Assembly (NCBI GenBank): GCA_003993805.1
Contig: RSEF01000019.1
Location: forward strand, 12,152,118-12,216,117
DNA length: 64,000 nucleotides
Direction of reading: 5' to 3'
Origin: Himantopus leucocephalus
Taxonomy: Eukaryota > Chordata > Aves > Charadriiformes > Recurvirostridae
Shown: one piece after another, positions 25,738-39,100 of the stretch
How the letters are laid out: the number at the start of each line of letters is the position of its first letter
How positions within the stretch are numbered: position 1 is the stretch's first letter
Notes under the pieces: generated by a model
What the model was told of the DNA's origin: nothing
What the model saw: only the letters and a program-made list of their open reading frames with translations
Database searches by the model: none
Position numbers and translations under genes: made by a program

Positions 25738-25980
25738 GCCGTCTCCCTTGCCAACCCATCTTCGCTTGCTGCCTCCCTCCCCATCTCCCGGGCTTCCAAG
25801 TCACCTCTCCCGCAAACCTCCAGCTCCATTTCTCCACCAGCTGTAGCTCCTTCCTCTCTCATCCCTCTGCAGTCCCACTCTCACTATACTTCTGTCCTGA
25901 CGTATTCTTATCTCTCCGCTCTCATCTGACTTATACCTCCTGCATTCACACCAGGCATTTTCCTCCTCCACACTGCCTGG
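25738..25980. repeat. Pyrimidine-rich tract of about 240 bases
   Basis: The plus strand is dominated by C and T (CTCCC, CCTCC and TCTCT motifs) with no clean repeat unit. Read as the TAOK1 sense strand it is purine-rich. Confidence 0.6.
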
Positions 25981-27150
25981 GTGCTCTCCAGGAATGATTC
26001 ACTGAACACAGGACAGAGATTCCCGACAGTCTAGGAACTGGAAACAAGAGGAGCCTCTCTTGCAGGAAAAAGTCCTTCTGGGCTCCCATAGCCCAGGGCT
26101 GGAGCATCTTCAGCTGCTCTCTGAGGATAACTGCCTGCTCAGCACCAGGAGCTGCAAAATGCCTAAGGAACGCACAGCGCTGGTTTACCCGCTTATTACC
26201 ATTGCGCATTACACTGTAAGAGCACCCCATGGGTCCCACTAAGGGATAAGCCCCTTTTCCAGGAGGTGTTTTGCAAATACAAAGACAGTCTCCATCCTGA
26301 CGAACTTATATAAAACAAATTAATCTTTATACTTAACCTGCCTATATCATTATTACGCATCTATCGCTAGGAGGAAGACACATCCACGGAATGCTCCAGT
26401 GCTATGGTTTCTCACAACACCAGCACCTGCAAGCACCGCAGAACTGAAGTGTGGCATCTGTTGCAGTGGAATATCCCCAGTAAGCAGATCTCTCCTTAGA
26501 GAAGGTTTACTAAAAAGTCCACCAAATCACAGACTTGGGCACCCTGTTGCTTGACTGCCTCTCCCCTAGAAAGACAGGTTAAGTCAATACATCATTGTGC
26601 ACACACAGAAGGTAAATGACTACATCTTTTCTCCAAAAACCTGCTTTAAAAAAAATTATCTGGCTCATTTCTGGTTTTGGCAGTATTACTAATTGTCCCG
26701 AATACAAGGGATGAAAGAGGTAGGTCAGTATCTGCACCTGAAGCAAATACTTGGAACAACAATTCAGAAACAAGGCCCACAAAGCAGGTTTCAATGCCCA
26801 AGGTCCATCCTACCTAAGTTAACTCTTACTGGGAATATTTAAAAGTTTTTTTCTCCTGTACACCAACTCTTCAACTCCCAAGCAAGAAATACAGCACTTT
26901 CTTCTGGCCTGAAAGGAGGAGGAAAGCACTTAAGTTGCTTGAATGTACCTAGTCAGTGTTCAAGTATTTTAAGACTGAACAGGCAATTTCAGCTCAAGTA
27001 CGAACACATCCATCCTGAATTTGACAGAAAGCTGTAATCAAAAATTGGCCTACTCCAATAGCACAGATCCAAACACCTTTACATTTCATGGGTTCTTTGT
27101 GTGCTCGCACACAAAGCTGCTTAATCCAGCTGTTCTCAGCAATCACTGAA

Positions 27151-27186
27151 TGAATGAAAAAGAAATAATGAATGAAAAAGAAATAA
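27151..27186. repeat. Perfect tandem duplication, 2 x 18 bp
   Basis: The unit TGAATGAAAAAGAAATAA occurs twice with no spacer or mismatch. This indicates a recent slippage duplication. Confidence 0.9.
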
Positions 27187-28804
27187 TCAGCAACCATCTC
27201 CACTCCTACCCTTTAGTTGAGGTGAACAATAATTTGATTGCTTCAGTCGATGGACAAAACTATTTTCTGTGCCTTTAAATAAAAGGTTAATTGAGATATA
27301 GTGGAACCTGCTGTCACTTGGGCTTTCTGAAAAACAAGGTTGTCCTGCCTGCTTCAAGGACTCTGGCCTCAGCTTTTGCATGAGGTGAGGCAGGGAGCTG
27401 CCAACAGGTGACTTTTCCAAGACTGACCTGATCTTTGAGAGAGGCAGTAAAGGAATTGCAAAGAAAAAGCCAATTAAAATAACCTTAAACTTCTCCTCAG
27501 GTATTCACTGCTGGCAGGGATCGAGCTCGAAAGCCTTTGTCTCAGCCAGCACAGCAGCCCGCGCCTCGCTGGACGGCAGCGGTGGCTGTTGTGAGGAGTC
27601 TCTGATCTGAAGGAAATCAGCTAAACCATGCTACTCAGAGGCACAAAATCATCCCATCTAATGAAGGAGATGATAAAAGCTACTACCCAAAGCTATAACC
27701 ACATGGCGCCGCTGGAGCAGGATTAAGCTGTACAGTTGGAAGGGCTCCCTTAAGATGGTCTGCAAATATGCGACGCAGGAGTCTGGCTCTGTCAAGATAC
27801 AGAAGTAAAGCAGCAGGGGACAAGGACAGCCACGAGAACTGTCCCGAGAGAGCAGTGGGACAGACCTTTCTGGGAGGACGTTAGAAATTTTAAGAAATAA
27901 ATCACCGGCTGGTTTGGTTTGGTGGTGGGGTTTTTTTGCCCCCCAGAAACAGGGCTCGGTATTCTTTATCCATTTTGATTTTAGTAAATGGACAACTCAC
28001 ACAAACCAATACACTTTTCTTACATGACACCTCCCAGAGACCCTCCCACTTTCCTGGAGAGTTTATCAAACATTTTTAGACAAAACAAGAGAAGTTGGCT
28101 GCATTAAAGTTTCAACACTTTCACCATATCGGTCCAGGTTCCCTTAAAATGCTCCTCTTCCTTAGAGTATTTAAGGATCTACCTTATACACAGCTACAGC
28201 AGACTAGTCCTTACTCAGAGGTAGAAAAATCTGCAGCGTTTTTCATTTAAATGTTAAGGAAACTCTTGAAATTTTAAAAATAAAAGAGCTCATGAGAAGA
28301 TGATCAGTTGTTACCCTAAAATCCAGCTTAATTAATGATAGTTATGCATGTTTAGATTTTATTATGTCACAAATATTTTATACTGAGGAACTGTATTAAA
28401 AGTTTTGTCCTGGTGAGCCGTAGAAGCTTTTACAAAGAGCTTTTCCTTTTGGGATGGAAGCGATGGTTTTCACTGGGGTTGGTGGTATTTAATTGTTGGC
28501 AAAGAGTAAAATAAAAGCATCTATCTGAAATAAAGACCATTCGTTCTGAAGCTGAATTATTATCAGTTTGTGGTATTCAAAGGTATTGTCCACACAGATT
28601 GAAGAAAGCAGATCGCAGCTCAGGCCGACGGTTTCACAGCCTGCAGAGCGAGGACATTTTTTCCATTTTCTCTACTTTCTCCCAGGAGGATATTATTCAA
28701 TTGTCAAAACTCACAATGTCACATCTGACCTATACTTGCACTACAGATGCTTAAAAAGCACCTGATATTTGCTGATTACTTAGCAGAGTTGCAGTAAACA
28801 TTCT

Positions 28805-28905
28805 TACGTTACAAACACGTACACTAAGTGACAAAGAGGTGACTTGTCCAAGACCACACAAGTTCACAGCAAGAACAGAAAGGTCTGACATCCCATTTCT
28901 TATGC
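28805..28905 (-). mobile_element. Decayed MIR/CORE-SINE-like fragment
   Basis: The stretch containing GGTGACTTGTCCAAGACCAC, then a run resembling 'AGCAAG...AGGTCTGACATCCC', matches the reverse-complement core of MIR-type SINEs from memory. It is heavily diverged and boundaries are approximate. Confidence 0.5.
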
Positions 28906-31900
28906 CAAACAATAAATACACAGGGTCTATGTTTCTTTTCCAAGTTTCACCCAGTGCCCAGCCTATTAAAATAAGAAGCAGTATTATTTATCCGATTTTA
29001 CAATCTTCTATCTCAATATGATTCACATTTATCACAAGACAAGAGTGTTAAAACCTTTGCAGAAGGACGGCTAAGCCAGTAAATAACAAAATTATGACCA
29101 CTATCATTTTTGGACTCGAGACCACCAGTCTGCACGCCAACAGAGAACATGGGGGCTGAAGGCTGCCTCTGCTCCAGTGGCTGTTTAGAGGTAGACGTTA
29201 TCAAATTCCTTTCACATCTGTTTAGATTTCAGGAGACAGGCACCCACATCACACACACAAAAAACCCACCCTGACATCCTTTTGGCAGCCAACTGTTTGA
29301 AGGGGCACAGAGCTTTCTCTCTAAAGAGCTCCTCGCCCCTAGAGGCTGCCTGGGAAGGGCACTAGTAGGATGTAACAGCAGAATAATACAGCAAATTTTT
29401 GCACTATTGCAGTCTGCACTGCACCTACTGTAGGGATAAATAAAATTCCAATCTCCACAATCTCCAAGGCTGTCAATCTGACACCTTTTGTGAATACTAA
29501 ATTCGCACATACAAAGAACTTTCTCCTTTGTAGGTTTTGAAACATCTCACACGCCGTTTCCTACTGGTAACTGAACAAGCAGCATAATTTCATACCTGGC
29601 AATTTGAAGCCTCTTTTTCAGCAGTTTGGAATAATGGATTATGCCTTTTGTTTGTCAGTAGGAAGAGACAAATAAGAGAAAAAAAACAGTAAAGTTTCGA
29701 GCAACATTTCCTTTATTAAAAGAAGATCTATTTGCTGACTGCTCCTGTTGGCAGGAGGGAAAGTCAGGTGTCCATTTTACAAATTCTAAGGATCTTGGAT
29801 TTTTGAGCTGGGAAAGTAGGACAACCTCCCGATATCTTGGGCAGATACACCCCTAACAACCGACCAGCAAAAAGCAAGAACTGCTCCCTCATCATGCATG
29901 CAGATCACCCGTGCAGCCCAGCTGGACAGGGAGCTACTGAGAACTCAACATGCTATGCCAGAAAACAGTATTTACTTTTTGGACGCAAGCTATAAAGAGC
30001 AACCAAGAAGTAATTAAGGTTCCTGAACACAATAGGGGAAAGAATATCAGCTCCAGTGTTGCTCACTGCCCACAAGTTCTTACTACATCTGGACAGCTTC
30101 TCGGAGACCACCAGCCTATCCTCTCACGACCAATACCTAAAAATGCCTCTCTGCAGATCATTTTGCAAAGTCATTTTGAGTGTGGCAATATCTAAAGTTC
30201 CAGCCTGAAAAAGAATAAACCTGTGCATACTTACATGAACCGTACCACTCAGCATAGCCAACGAGCTGCACGACACCAGTTGCTGCTAGGCCACAAAAGG
30301 GCTCCCACAAAGAAGGAAGAACTCCGATACACTCTTATACTAAATTTCACAGGCTTGAACAAAAGTCAGCCTGGTTATATCAGTCCTGCAGTTGCTTTTG
30401 GCTGCTCCGCGGACCCTGGCCAGGACCCAACAGTAACCTTGGTGGAAGGCTGCTGTTAGTACTACCACGACATTCATACAAACACCTGAAGTGTATGGGA
30501 CAGTTCTCTGGTAGAAACCAACACAAACACGACAAGAAGTCACTGTGCGATGCTTATTTAAATATCTCCAATGCAGTAAAAACCAGAGAAAGGTTACATT
30601 AAAAGAAAAAAGATCCCTGAAGCAAGGAGGACTTGGGTATTTATAAAAAATGCCCATATACTTGCATTCAGCACATAATATACATCACATCCTCCAGCAA
30701 GGCAGGAAAAAGTTATTTTTGAGAACTTGATAGTAAGAACTGAAGAGAAATAGCTCTGCTTCTCTTGCTCTCTTTTTTCTATTAAGCTAATTCCTGTTGT
30801 ATAAAGTCAGCTTGAAAGCTCCTTTCAATGAAAAAGGGGGAGGGAGGAGAGGAAGAATCAGATCTGCTTGGTTTTTTACATTTGACATTCAGGTCTCGTC
30901 CCCCTGGTTTGTTTTCCTGGAGGACGCAGCGGCGCAGACCTCGCAGAATGATGACATCACACTGACAAAAAAAAAAGCAAAACCCAAACAGGAGGGAAGC
31001 AGTTCTCCCGCAAAGCAGAGCTGGGAACGACAGCTCTGCTTCTGGCTGTTACCTTTTGGACAAACTCAAAACTCAACGTGTCCAGGCGTAAAATAATTTT
31101 CCCTTCAGACGCCTGGCCCATGAGAGCAGCCCATCACAATGGGGGAAGGCAACAGTGCTGATGCTTCCCAGGCAGAATCAAGTTAAAAGGTGTTTAGTTA
31201 CTGTTTGCCTGCAAAGATACCTCAAACAGTCATTGTTTTATGCTTGTTTATGCCTGTGTCTTTGTTTTTGAGTTATACAGGCAAGTGGCTTTCACCATGA
31301 TGAAACAAATCAAAGCACAGCATATTTAAGTCGCAGTAAATTGGAAACTGCTCTTGCTTAAAGGATTTATAAAATTATTTCTTCCATATGAGGTAAGCAT
31401 TCTAAGCAGCATCTTTCCTGCAGAGGAAGTACACATGCTACACCCGAGTCAGAGGAATCGCGAGATGTGTAAGCATGCAGAAGGTAGCACCTGCAGAGGG
31501 AAAAAACACACCTCTTGCAGTGAAGAGGCATTCATACCTTGTCTGTATTTATTAAAACTCAGGAGAGGCCCATGCTAGAACATGTGCACTGACTGCTCCA
31601 CGTCACAAGGAGATTTATCCTTCATGTAATACCTGAACTCAGAGTTGAGTTGACTGGCAAGCTCAGAAATAAAAGGCTTTAAGTGAGAAATATCTGTAAA
31701 ATCTTGGAAGCAAATCTCCAAGATGCTTTTTCGAGATTCAAGACACCAAACTAGATAGTACATGAACATTTTCCTTGCTCCTAACTATTTATGACTTAAT
31801 TTTAAACAGCAACAGCAAAAAAACAGCAAAGAAAAAAGAAAAGGAGAATTATAGGAGGGGAAGATATTAAATACTCAGGGGTCACATGGTTCCAATGATA

Positions 31901-34044
31901 GCTACTGAACAGTGCGATGGTGACAAATGATTCGATAGCTCTTTGCTGTGATTTTTTGGTAATTAAATACGAAATTAAGGAGATTGCCATCTCCACCCTA
32001 TGCACAAGCTAATCAGTATTAGCAGCCTGCTCAGTGTGATGTACCAGAGAGAATGCTAATAATTTCTCAAAGCAGCAAAACAAACATAGTCTTGCTATTA
32101 ACCTAGTGACAATGCTCCAACAACGACATCAACTAACCAGGTATCTTTCTCAGACTTTGTCCAGAAAAACATTTTTAAAAGACGTCATCGTACAGGATCT
32201 CTCACACCTCCCCAGAACTGACAAGTCCTGTTATTACTACTCATCATCTACCTCGAGAAATTCTGGCATAACAAATGGTTGATTTCAGATAAAATGCAAT
32301 TACAGATTTTTGTGAAGCAGCTGAAGTTTTCCATAGAGTCTGACTTCAAGACTTTAAGCAGTAAAATGGCAAGACACTGGAATACGCTATCGAAATATCT
32401 CAATCTCCTGCCCCAGTGATTAAAAAGAAAGAAAATGAGATAAGCAGCTGCCATTAAGGAAGCATCAAAAGGAGGTGGTAACTCCACGCGGAGAAGGAAT
32501 TTTACTCCTAAGTTTGAAGTCTAAGATCTGTTATATCGGGTGGGCCCGATGAAGCATGCCGAGTCCTGTCGGGTTACCTCTGGAGACTAGTCAGGACAGA
32601 CGGACAATGACCATCTCTGTAATTTTCTGTTTACATATTTACCGAACGTATTTCAGTGGTGAGACCGTATGTGTCATGCCCTTAGAAATGCTAATCACAG
32701 GCATGAAATCACATACAGAAAACCCCTAAATCAGCAGGTGCTCGATGCCTCCAAACCAGAAAATAAGCAGACAAGTAGAATCACAACTCACACCATACTC
32801 TCCTTCCACTCATGCTGCTCCATACCACTCATGCTGGTCCGTATCATCCTTGTTTCCCCAACACCTATGTAAATAGGTAGGTAGATTTTGCAATGCACAT
32901 GATAAACAGGTACGAACTATTTCAAACTAGCATTAGTTCCAAAGCTGAATGCAGATCTTGGAGAAAACTTGCTAAATTTCATACTCTGTGGCTGTGGCAA
33001 CATTGAACAAAAAAACAAGGTCCCAAAACATCCAGCACTTCCACACAGGTACTCAAATTTCAAGGTTTTTACGCTTTTTGGGCTATTCTAGCTTAAAAAT
33101 AACATGGCTGAAGCAACAAAATCCTGAGTTTTATTATTTCCAAATAAGCCCCAGCAACTTCACTGCATAGGTATGCTTTAAACGAATATCACCGCTGTAA
33201 ACCTCTCTGCAGAGACAGTTAAAGTAGAATCTAGAACAGAGCAAGTTACTTGTGATGGTGAGCTGAGCAATGGCTCGCTCAGCAACGCTTAAAGGTTGCT
33301 GACAGGTACAGGGGCTCGAAGCTCTTCTTCCTTCCCAGTGCATCAGGTGAGAATGCTTTCAGCTTTTTATAGAAAACAGCAGCATGCAATTGCATTACAC
33401 AATAACTAGACCCTTAAGATGTGAGATTCAGCTGTAGTAGGGACTGCACAAACAGGACAAAAGGATACACTCTGCCTCCACAGATCTCCATAAAGATGTC
33501 CAGACAATCCCCAAGTCTTACGATTATATATGCACAATAATGTTTTTTTACTTAGGTTGAGTTGTCCCCACTTATCCCTGTGTGTGACTGACTCCCAAGA
33601 TGAAAAGACTTTGCTGTTCATCAGGTTCAAGGACTGATCTACAATGCATTAAAGGTCCCTTTCAGATTTATTTTTAAAATAATAATTAGATTTTTGTGTG
33701 TGTTTGCAAAGGTAACACATAGTAACATACCATATCACCAATTTAAAGATTTAGTCAGCTCAGTCATGAACAACATTAAATTGCCATTATGATAAGAAAA
33801 ATCTGCATAGTGCTCATACAATGAAACAGAAAAGCCAATCCCCTGCGTTATCAGTAGGCCAGCCAGACTTTCAGGAAGAGATCTGGGAAGGTGGTGCTGC
33901 TGAACTTTGAGGTCTGTGCTGTTCCACCACAGCCCACAGACAATGCAGCATCTCATACACTTCTGCTTCTACTTCACAACGGAGGAGGTACTGGAGTCCT
34001 TCTGGTCAGCTGTTAATTGGAGATCAAGCAGGCAAATTCTTCTA

Positions 34045-34200
34045 CCTCTGTCACCAGCTATGCTGGGCAAATCACTCACTCCTTTACCTGTACTTCAGTA
34101 TCCCCACCTTGTAAATGAAAAATAAATATGCATTCATCATTCGTTTAAAATACCTTGAGATTTATGGATGAAATTAAGAACTAGGAATTACTATTATTAC
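34045..34200 (+). mobile_element. Decayed MIR/CORE-SINE-like fragment with tail
   Basis: It carries the MIR-like core (GGGCAAATCACTCACTCC, then CTTGTAAATGAAAAATAA) followed by a tail resembling the 'CCTTGAGAT...GGATGAAA...ATTATTA' 3' end of CORE-SINEs. Having core and tail in the right order makes this the best-supported old SINE here. Confidence 0.55.
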
Positions 34201-35119
34201 CCTGCCAACTACGAGAAGAGTATAAAAACATCACATATGTAAGATAATCTTTCTGTGTTATAGCTTACTTAAAATTCTATTTGTGTATTAATATTTCATT
34301 TCTCATCATATTAATATTAATGATAGCTATTTCTATTTAAACATAAAAATATTTGTAATACCTACAAAAAGCACAGCGATTATACCAATTTATAGTCACT
34401 ACAGTAATTAATTTTCCACACCAGAGTGCAATGGGAAGACTACTCCAATGAGGATCATACACCCCGGTGCTGGACCAGTCACTGTGGAAAGACTCCAGAG
34501 CCCCATGTGATGGCGCGCCTGCACAGCCACCCACAATTACCAATTCCTGCAACAGGGGAAAATACAAGGTACTTAAAATAATGTGTAAATTAATATTTTC
34601 AAGAGATAGGGGCTATTTAAGAAAAAGCACCTACAATTAAAATATTCTGGAAAACGTAGGGACGTTTCCAAAATATTTTAAAAAACAGTGTGCATCAAAA
34701 ACTGCATGTCAAATCACTTTCAATAAACTAGCAAATAATTCTTTAATGCTCTTAATGTTTTCCCAACGAGTTATGAGCTAGTGAACGTAACTCATGTTCT
34801 TTGTAAGTAAACTATTTCCATGTTAGTCTAGTATCCAAAGCAGTCTGCTTGTTATTGTCAAATCTTTTGCCCAGTCTTGTTTTTGCAAATAAGTTCACTG
34901 CATCAGTACTGCAATGAAATCAAAAGTAACGGTGGGAATGAGAACTTACTTCTTCCGTATCATTTTATTTTGGATAAAAAGCATGCATCATGCATGACCT
35001 GTTTTTAAGTACAGGTTATCTTAGTGTTTGGGACTCTGCGCTCTGTCTTCCCAGTCAGCACGAGTGAAGACTCTGGCCAGTTCAGGACTGCTGCGTAGGT
35101 TGATCTGGTAAGAATGTGG

Positions 35120-35404
35120 TCAACTTCTGAGCTCGCAGCTCACAGCAACATCTTCTGATAGTGGGAGAAGGAAATATCTCCACTGATTGTCATGCAAACA
35201 ACTAAGCTCAGACTGAGCATCCTCCCCCACCTCCACGGGCATGAACTCCTGCTTGTACGGCTCTGGGCACTTGGCGTGGCTTTTGGAATGAAGATGCTCT
35301 AGGATTCCTTTGCCCATGCATAGTGTCAAACGAAGGAAAAATAATCTTCCATCCTCCACAAAGGACAGATGATCAGCATTCAGATGGGTTCGCCTGCATT
35401 CTTG
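35120..35404 (-). other. Unrecognised exon-like open frame inside TAOK1 intron 1
   Basis: The frame is open from a good-looking acceptor (GCCCGTTTTGCAG|CAAG, first base 35404) to a stop at about 35,120. It includes an ILEHLHSKSHAKC stretch that resembles the helix half of a U1-type zinc finger, but the expected paired cysteines upstream are not evident. I do not recognise the protein. It lies in the TAOK1 sense direction, so it could be an unused or alternative exon, a decayed domestication remnant, or chance. Confidence 0.2.
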
Positions 35405-36029
35405 CTGCAAAACGGGCAGGTCCCAGCAAGAATTAACAGGAGGTTCTACCACACACCTCCAGCCAGAGACTAACCTAGTTTTAAATACTTCAAAGCATGG
35501 GTTAGAGGGGGTTTTGTGTGGAAAGGGAAGAAGGAAAATGAAGCCAAAAACCCAGGTAAGAGTTCAGGGTTTGCCTATATGGCAATTAACATATAATAAA
35601 AATGGAGCTTGGTAACCTTAGCAAGGCACTGCCTCTGAAACGGATCATTATTTCCTTCCCAACTTTGATAGGCAGTTCTAGAAGCCAGCATGAAATTTTG
35701 TCAAGGCCTAGGTTACCCTCTTTTTCAATTCAAGTTGCAAACCTTCATAAAAACCTCAATCTAGGAGTGTGCCTGCATACTAGGATGTACTGAGCAAGTA
35801 AGAAGTGGGGTTTGTACCAGTTCAGCTAATGCCAGGGAAAAATCATATCACTGCAACACAGTTAGTCTTTAAGGGTGGTGAAACCACATTACCACGGTTA
35901 CTTCAACACATAATTCTCAAGACAAGTCTTCGATATGCAAAGAGTAATAAAAAAGCCCAAGGAGATGCGGGAGGGTGGTGGATTTAAAGGCAGAAGATCA
36001 CGCACTGTGCATAGATCCTGTGCTCTGTT

Positions 36030-36110
36030 TGACCCTTGAAGAGGTAGACAGCTTACCTAGGGGCACAGGGCCAAATCATACATAAATAGATTTCAAAACT
36101 AGGGTTTAAC
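36030..36110 (-). mobile_element. Possible MIR-like fragment
   Basis: GAGGTAGACAGCTTACC, then GGGGCACAGGGCCAAATC, loosely follows the MIR reverse-complement core. The match is weak and could be chance. Confidence 0.25.
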
Positions 36111-39100
36111 TAGTTTGCTATCTAGGCCAAGAAACAGTTCTGGAACATATTTAACACAGTTTAATCGCATCAAATCATGGCTGGCCCAGAACTGATTTTA
36201 ACAACTGTCAACTGCATTTTGGAACAGGCAAAGCCAAAAAAGTGAAAATCGTGGCACACAGTTCCCAAAGAACACAAGAAACAACCCAAACATTCAGAGC
36301 AGCAGCAGCAAAGCAAGGCACATTCAAATCCCATGATCTTTATTCAGATTGGGTTACAAGGAAGTGGGAACTGGGAGGAGCTAGTGCTAGTGACAACTGC
36401 GAGCCAGAACTACAGAAGAAACATGTTGCACTGCCACCGGGACGCAGCTTGAGAAATCCTAATAACTGACGGTTTCCCATGGAGAAAGTTACTGCACTAC
36501 TTACTGTATACCCGTGGCCTATTTGAGAAACAGCGTTAGCAAAAATAACCTCTCTCTTCATCTCCTCGGCTGGGGGAGGGAGTGACAGTCACCAATTAAA
36601 AGGTGACTGAGGCGGGAAATAAGAATTGCATGTTAAGAAGGGGGAGAGGAAGGCAAAAATAACAAACATGTGCAATACCACATGCGATTCTTTCCAAGAA
36701 ATCCCAATACAACAGTTCTCTGGGAACAGGCTTTGCCTTTGAGCAGCAGTATGTCAGGGAAGAGGAAGGACTGCTGGATGCTTGAAAAACAGACTCAACA
36801 CATGGATGGGGAACAAGCCAAAAACTGATACAAGAAATGTTCCCTACCCTTTCCACATACTTGCATTCGCATATTCCACTTTCCCATGCTCCTGGATCCC
36901 AAGGCTTTCCTCAGGTTAGAAATCAGCCAGACCAGAATGAACCGAAGCTGACCAGCAATACAAAGAGAGGGACTGATCCTGTAGGACCTAACCCCTCAAA
37001 AACTGTGCCTACTCATGCTCAGTGAACGGCAGCAGAGTAAAGGGAAGAAAAACAGGTTTTGAAGTTTAGCTGAACTAAGTAAAAGACTGAAAACAACCTT
37101 ATTTGCATTTTAAGAATTCAGGTATAACACACATTGGCTTTCAGTCTAAAAGCTGTAAGCAACAATCTCTGAGGATAACATTAAACATCAGAATTTACTT
37201 GTCAGATACGGCTTGACATCACTGACATGCAGCAAAAGCTTCCAACTAAATTCACCGGCACCACTCATCCACATTCTGATAGAAGGCTGCCCTGTAAACA
37301 TGCTACACTCGATGAGCGTAGGAGAAAATTGTTTTTATAAAATTACATCTCACTCTAAAGAAAATATTTGCATGGCTGTAGCCAGGACTGTAATAAGGGT
37401 CAGTGGAAGATCACAGGCACAGAAAGCTGCAGAGCCTGCCAGCTTTACAGTTCTGTGATTTTTACTTCTTTCCTCAAGTTCTAACCTTTCCCCAAAACAA
37501 AACATTTCTAGCCTTTTCCATTCTAAGGACAATATCCAATATGTAAATCTCATGCTGTCACCCCATCCTGACCCCCAGAGAAAAATCCAAATCATTTCTA
37601 GCCAAGCAATACAACAGGCAAAACTATTAGCTACTGTCCACTCCTATTAAGAAGCCATCATCACCATAACTCAGGATGTGTGTTGGGTTGTCCTCACCAT
37701 ACCCCAAAGAGAAGGAAAACCTCATCTCTATGCTACAGCGTAGGTGCGTAACTAACTCTGCATAGCTGGGCTCAGCAAGCTCCGATTAAACTGGAGAAAC
37801 TTTTCTGTCTAAACAGAACTTATTGCTGCTTTGGCAATTTCATGCTATGTTTACAGTGACTACCTTGCCCTTTCTTCTGGCAAACAAACCAAGATTTAGC
37901 AGGATGTAAAAAAAAAAAAAAAGTAATTGTCAGGAGTAACAATGCACTAATTTCTGACAAAGTATTAAAAGTTCTCAATGGCTTCCCTTTGGTAATTAAA
38001 AAAATATTGTCATTCCAGTGATCACCAAATATTTGTTTAAAAACGGCTTTAAGAAACCACGTTTGGAGCACCCATTGTGCTGTCTAATGTCCATTGTGTT
38101 TCTAAGGACCTTCAGAAAGTATTCCTTCCTCCATGTTTTGTACTGTAAATGAGCACTTAGACAAGGAGGAGGGAATACAGCGTCTAAAAGCCAACTGTGC
38201 TTTTAAACAGCTCTCCATCCTTTCCTCCTGTTTTGTGCACACTTTTTCCCCTCAGACACTTTGCACTTCACCTCTGATTCCATGTTTTTATATTTTAAGT
38301 TCTGCTCTCACAGGAAGGACTGTGCTTTGCAGCTCTGCACAGCTGAGCTCCCTCTGGAACTTCACATGAGGGGATTAGTGGTTTTCTGACCCTTTATCCA
38401 TTGGATTTTTTCCAGTCTCTTCTCCACACAGAAATCAATGCATGATGAGCAACTCCTCAGCATGTTAAAGAACAATGAAAACAAAGAATCCTGAAATCTA
38501 ACTACTACAAGTTTAGGAAAAGGTGCCACCAACCACCTCTGCCTCCAAACACTTCTCTTTCATCAAGCAGTGGTTCCATGGCAGCATAAACTGATCTAAT
38601 TGCTTGTGCAGCCCAGCCCCTTGGGTTGTCTCTAGCATCACCCAACTGCGCACTGAGCCTTTTCAGACCACCAAGCTGGCACAAAATTGCATTTTTCCTT
38701 AAGTTAGCTTTCTGCTGGTGTGGCCCAGGGCAGGACTAAAGACCAGTGCCAACAGAATGACATACATGGAAAAGCAGGTGGAGGACGGGACCACGCACCT
38801 AAATCAACTTCTAGTGTAACAGGAACTCAAGAGCAAGCACAAGACCGCATGGACTGGGGTTTCATCCCATGTCACGTTGGTCAAGAACAAGCAGTTTGTA
38901 AGAGTAAGACACATTCAAGAGTTATAAAAGAAAGGACAGCCATCAGTCTCAGAAGGTATTAAATCATCCCTCGCTGTACCGCAATAGGCAAGCTGGTCTC
39001 AAACATGGTTAACCAAGGGAGGACATCTGTGTTACCCATAACTGAAACCCTGCTGTCAGACCCAGGATAACTTTCTAACGCAGACATGACTCTAGTCCAG

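Noticed and set aside
32530..32620. GC-richer stretch with a small hairpin (ATCGGG/CCCGAT), considered as a structured RNA
   Set aside because: The stem is only six pairs, and no tRNA, snRNA or snoRNA box elements were found.
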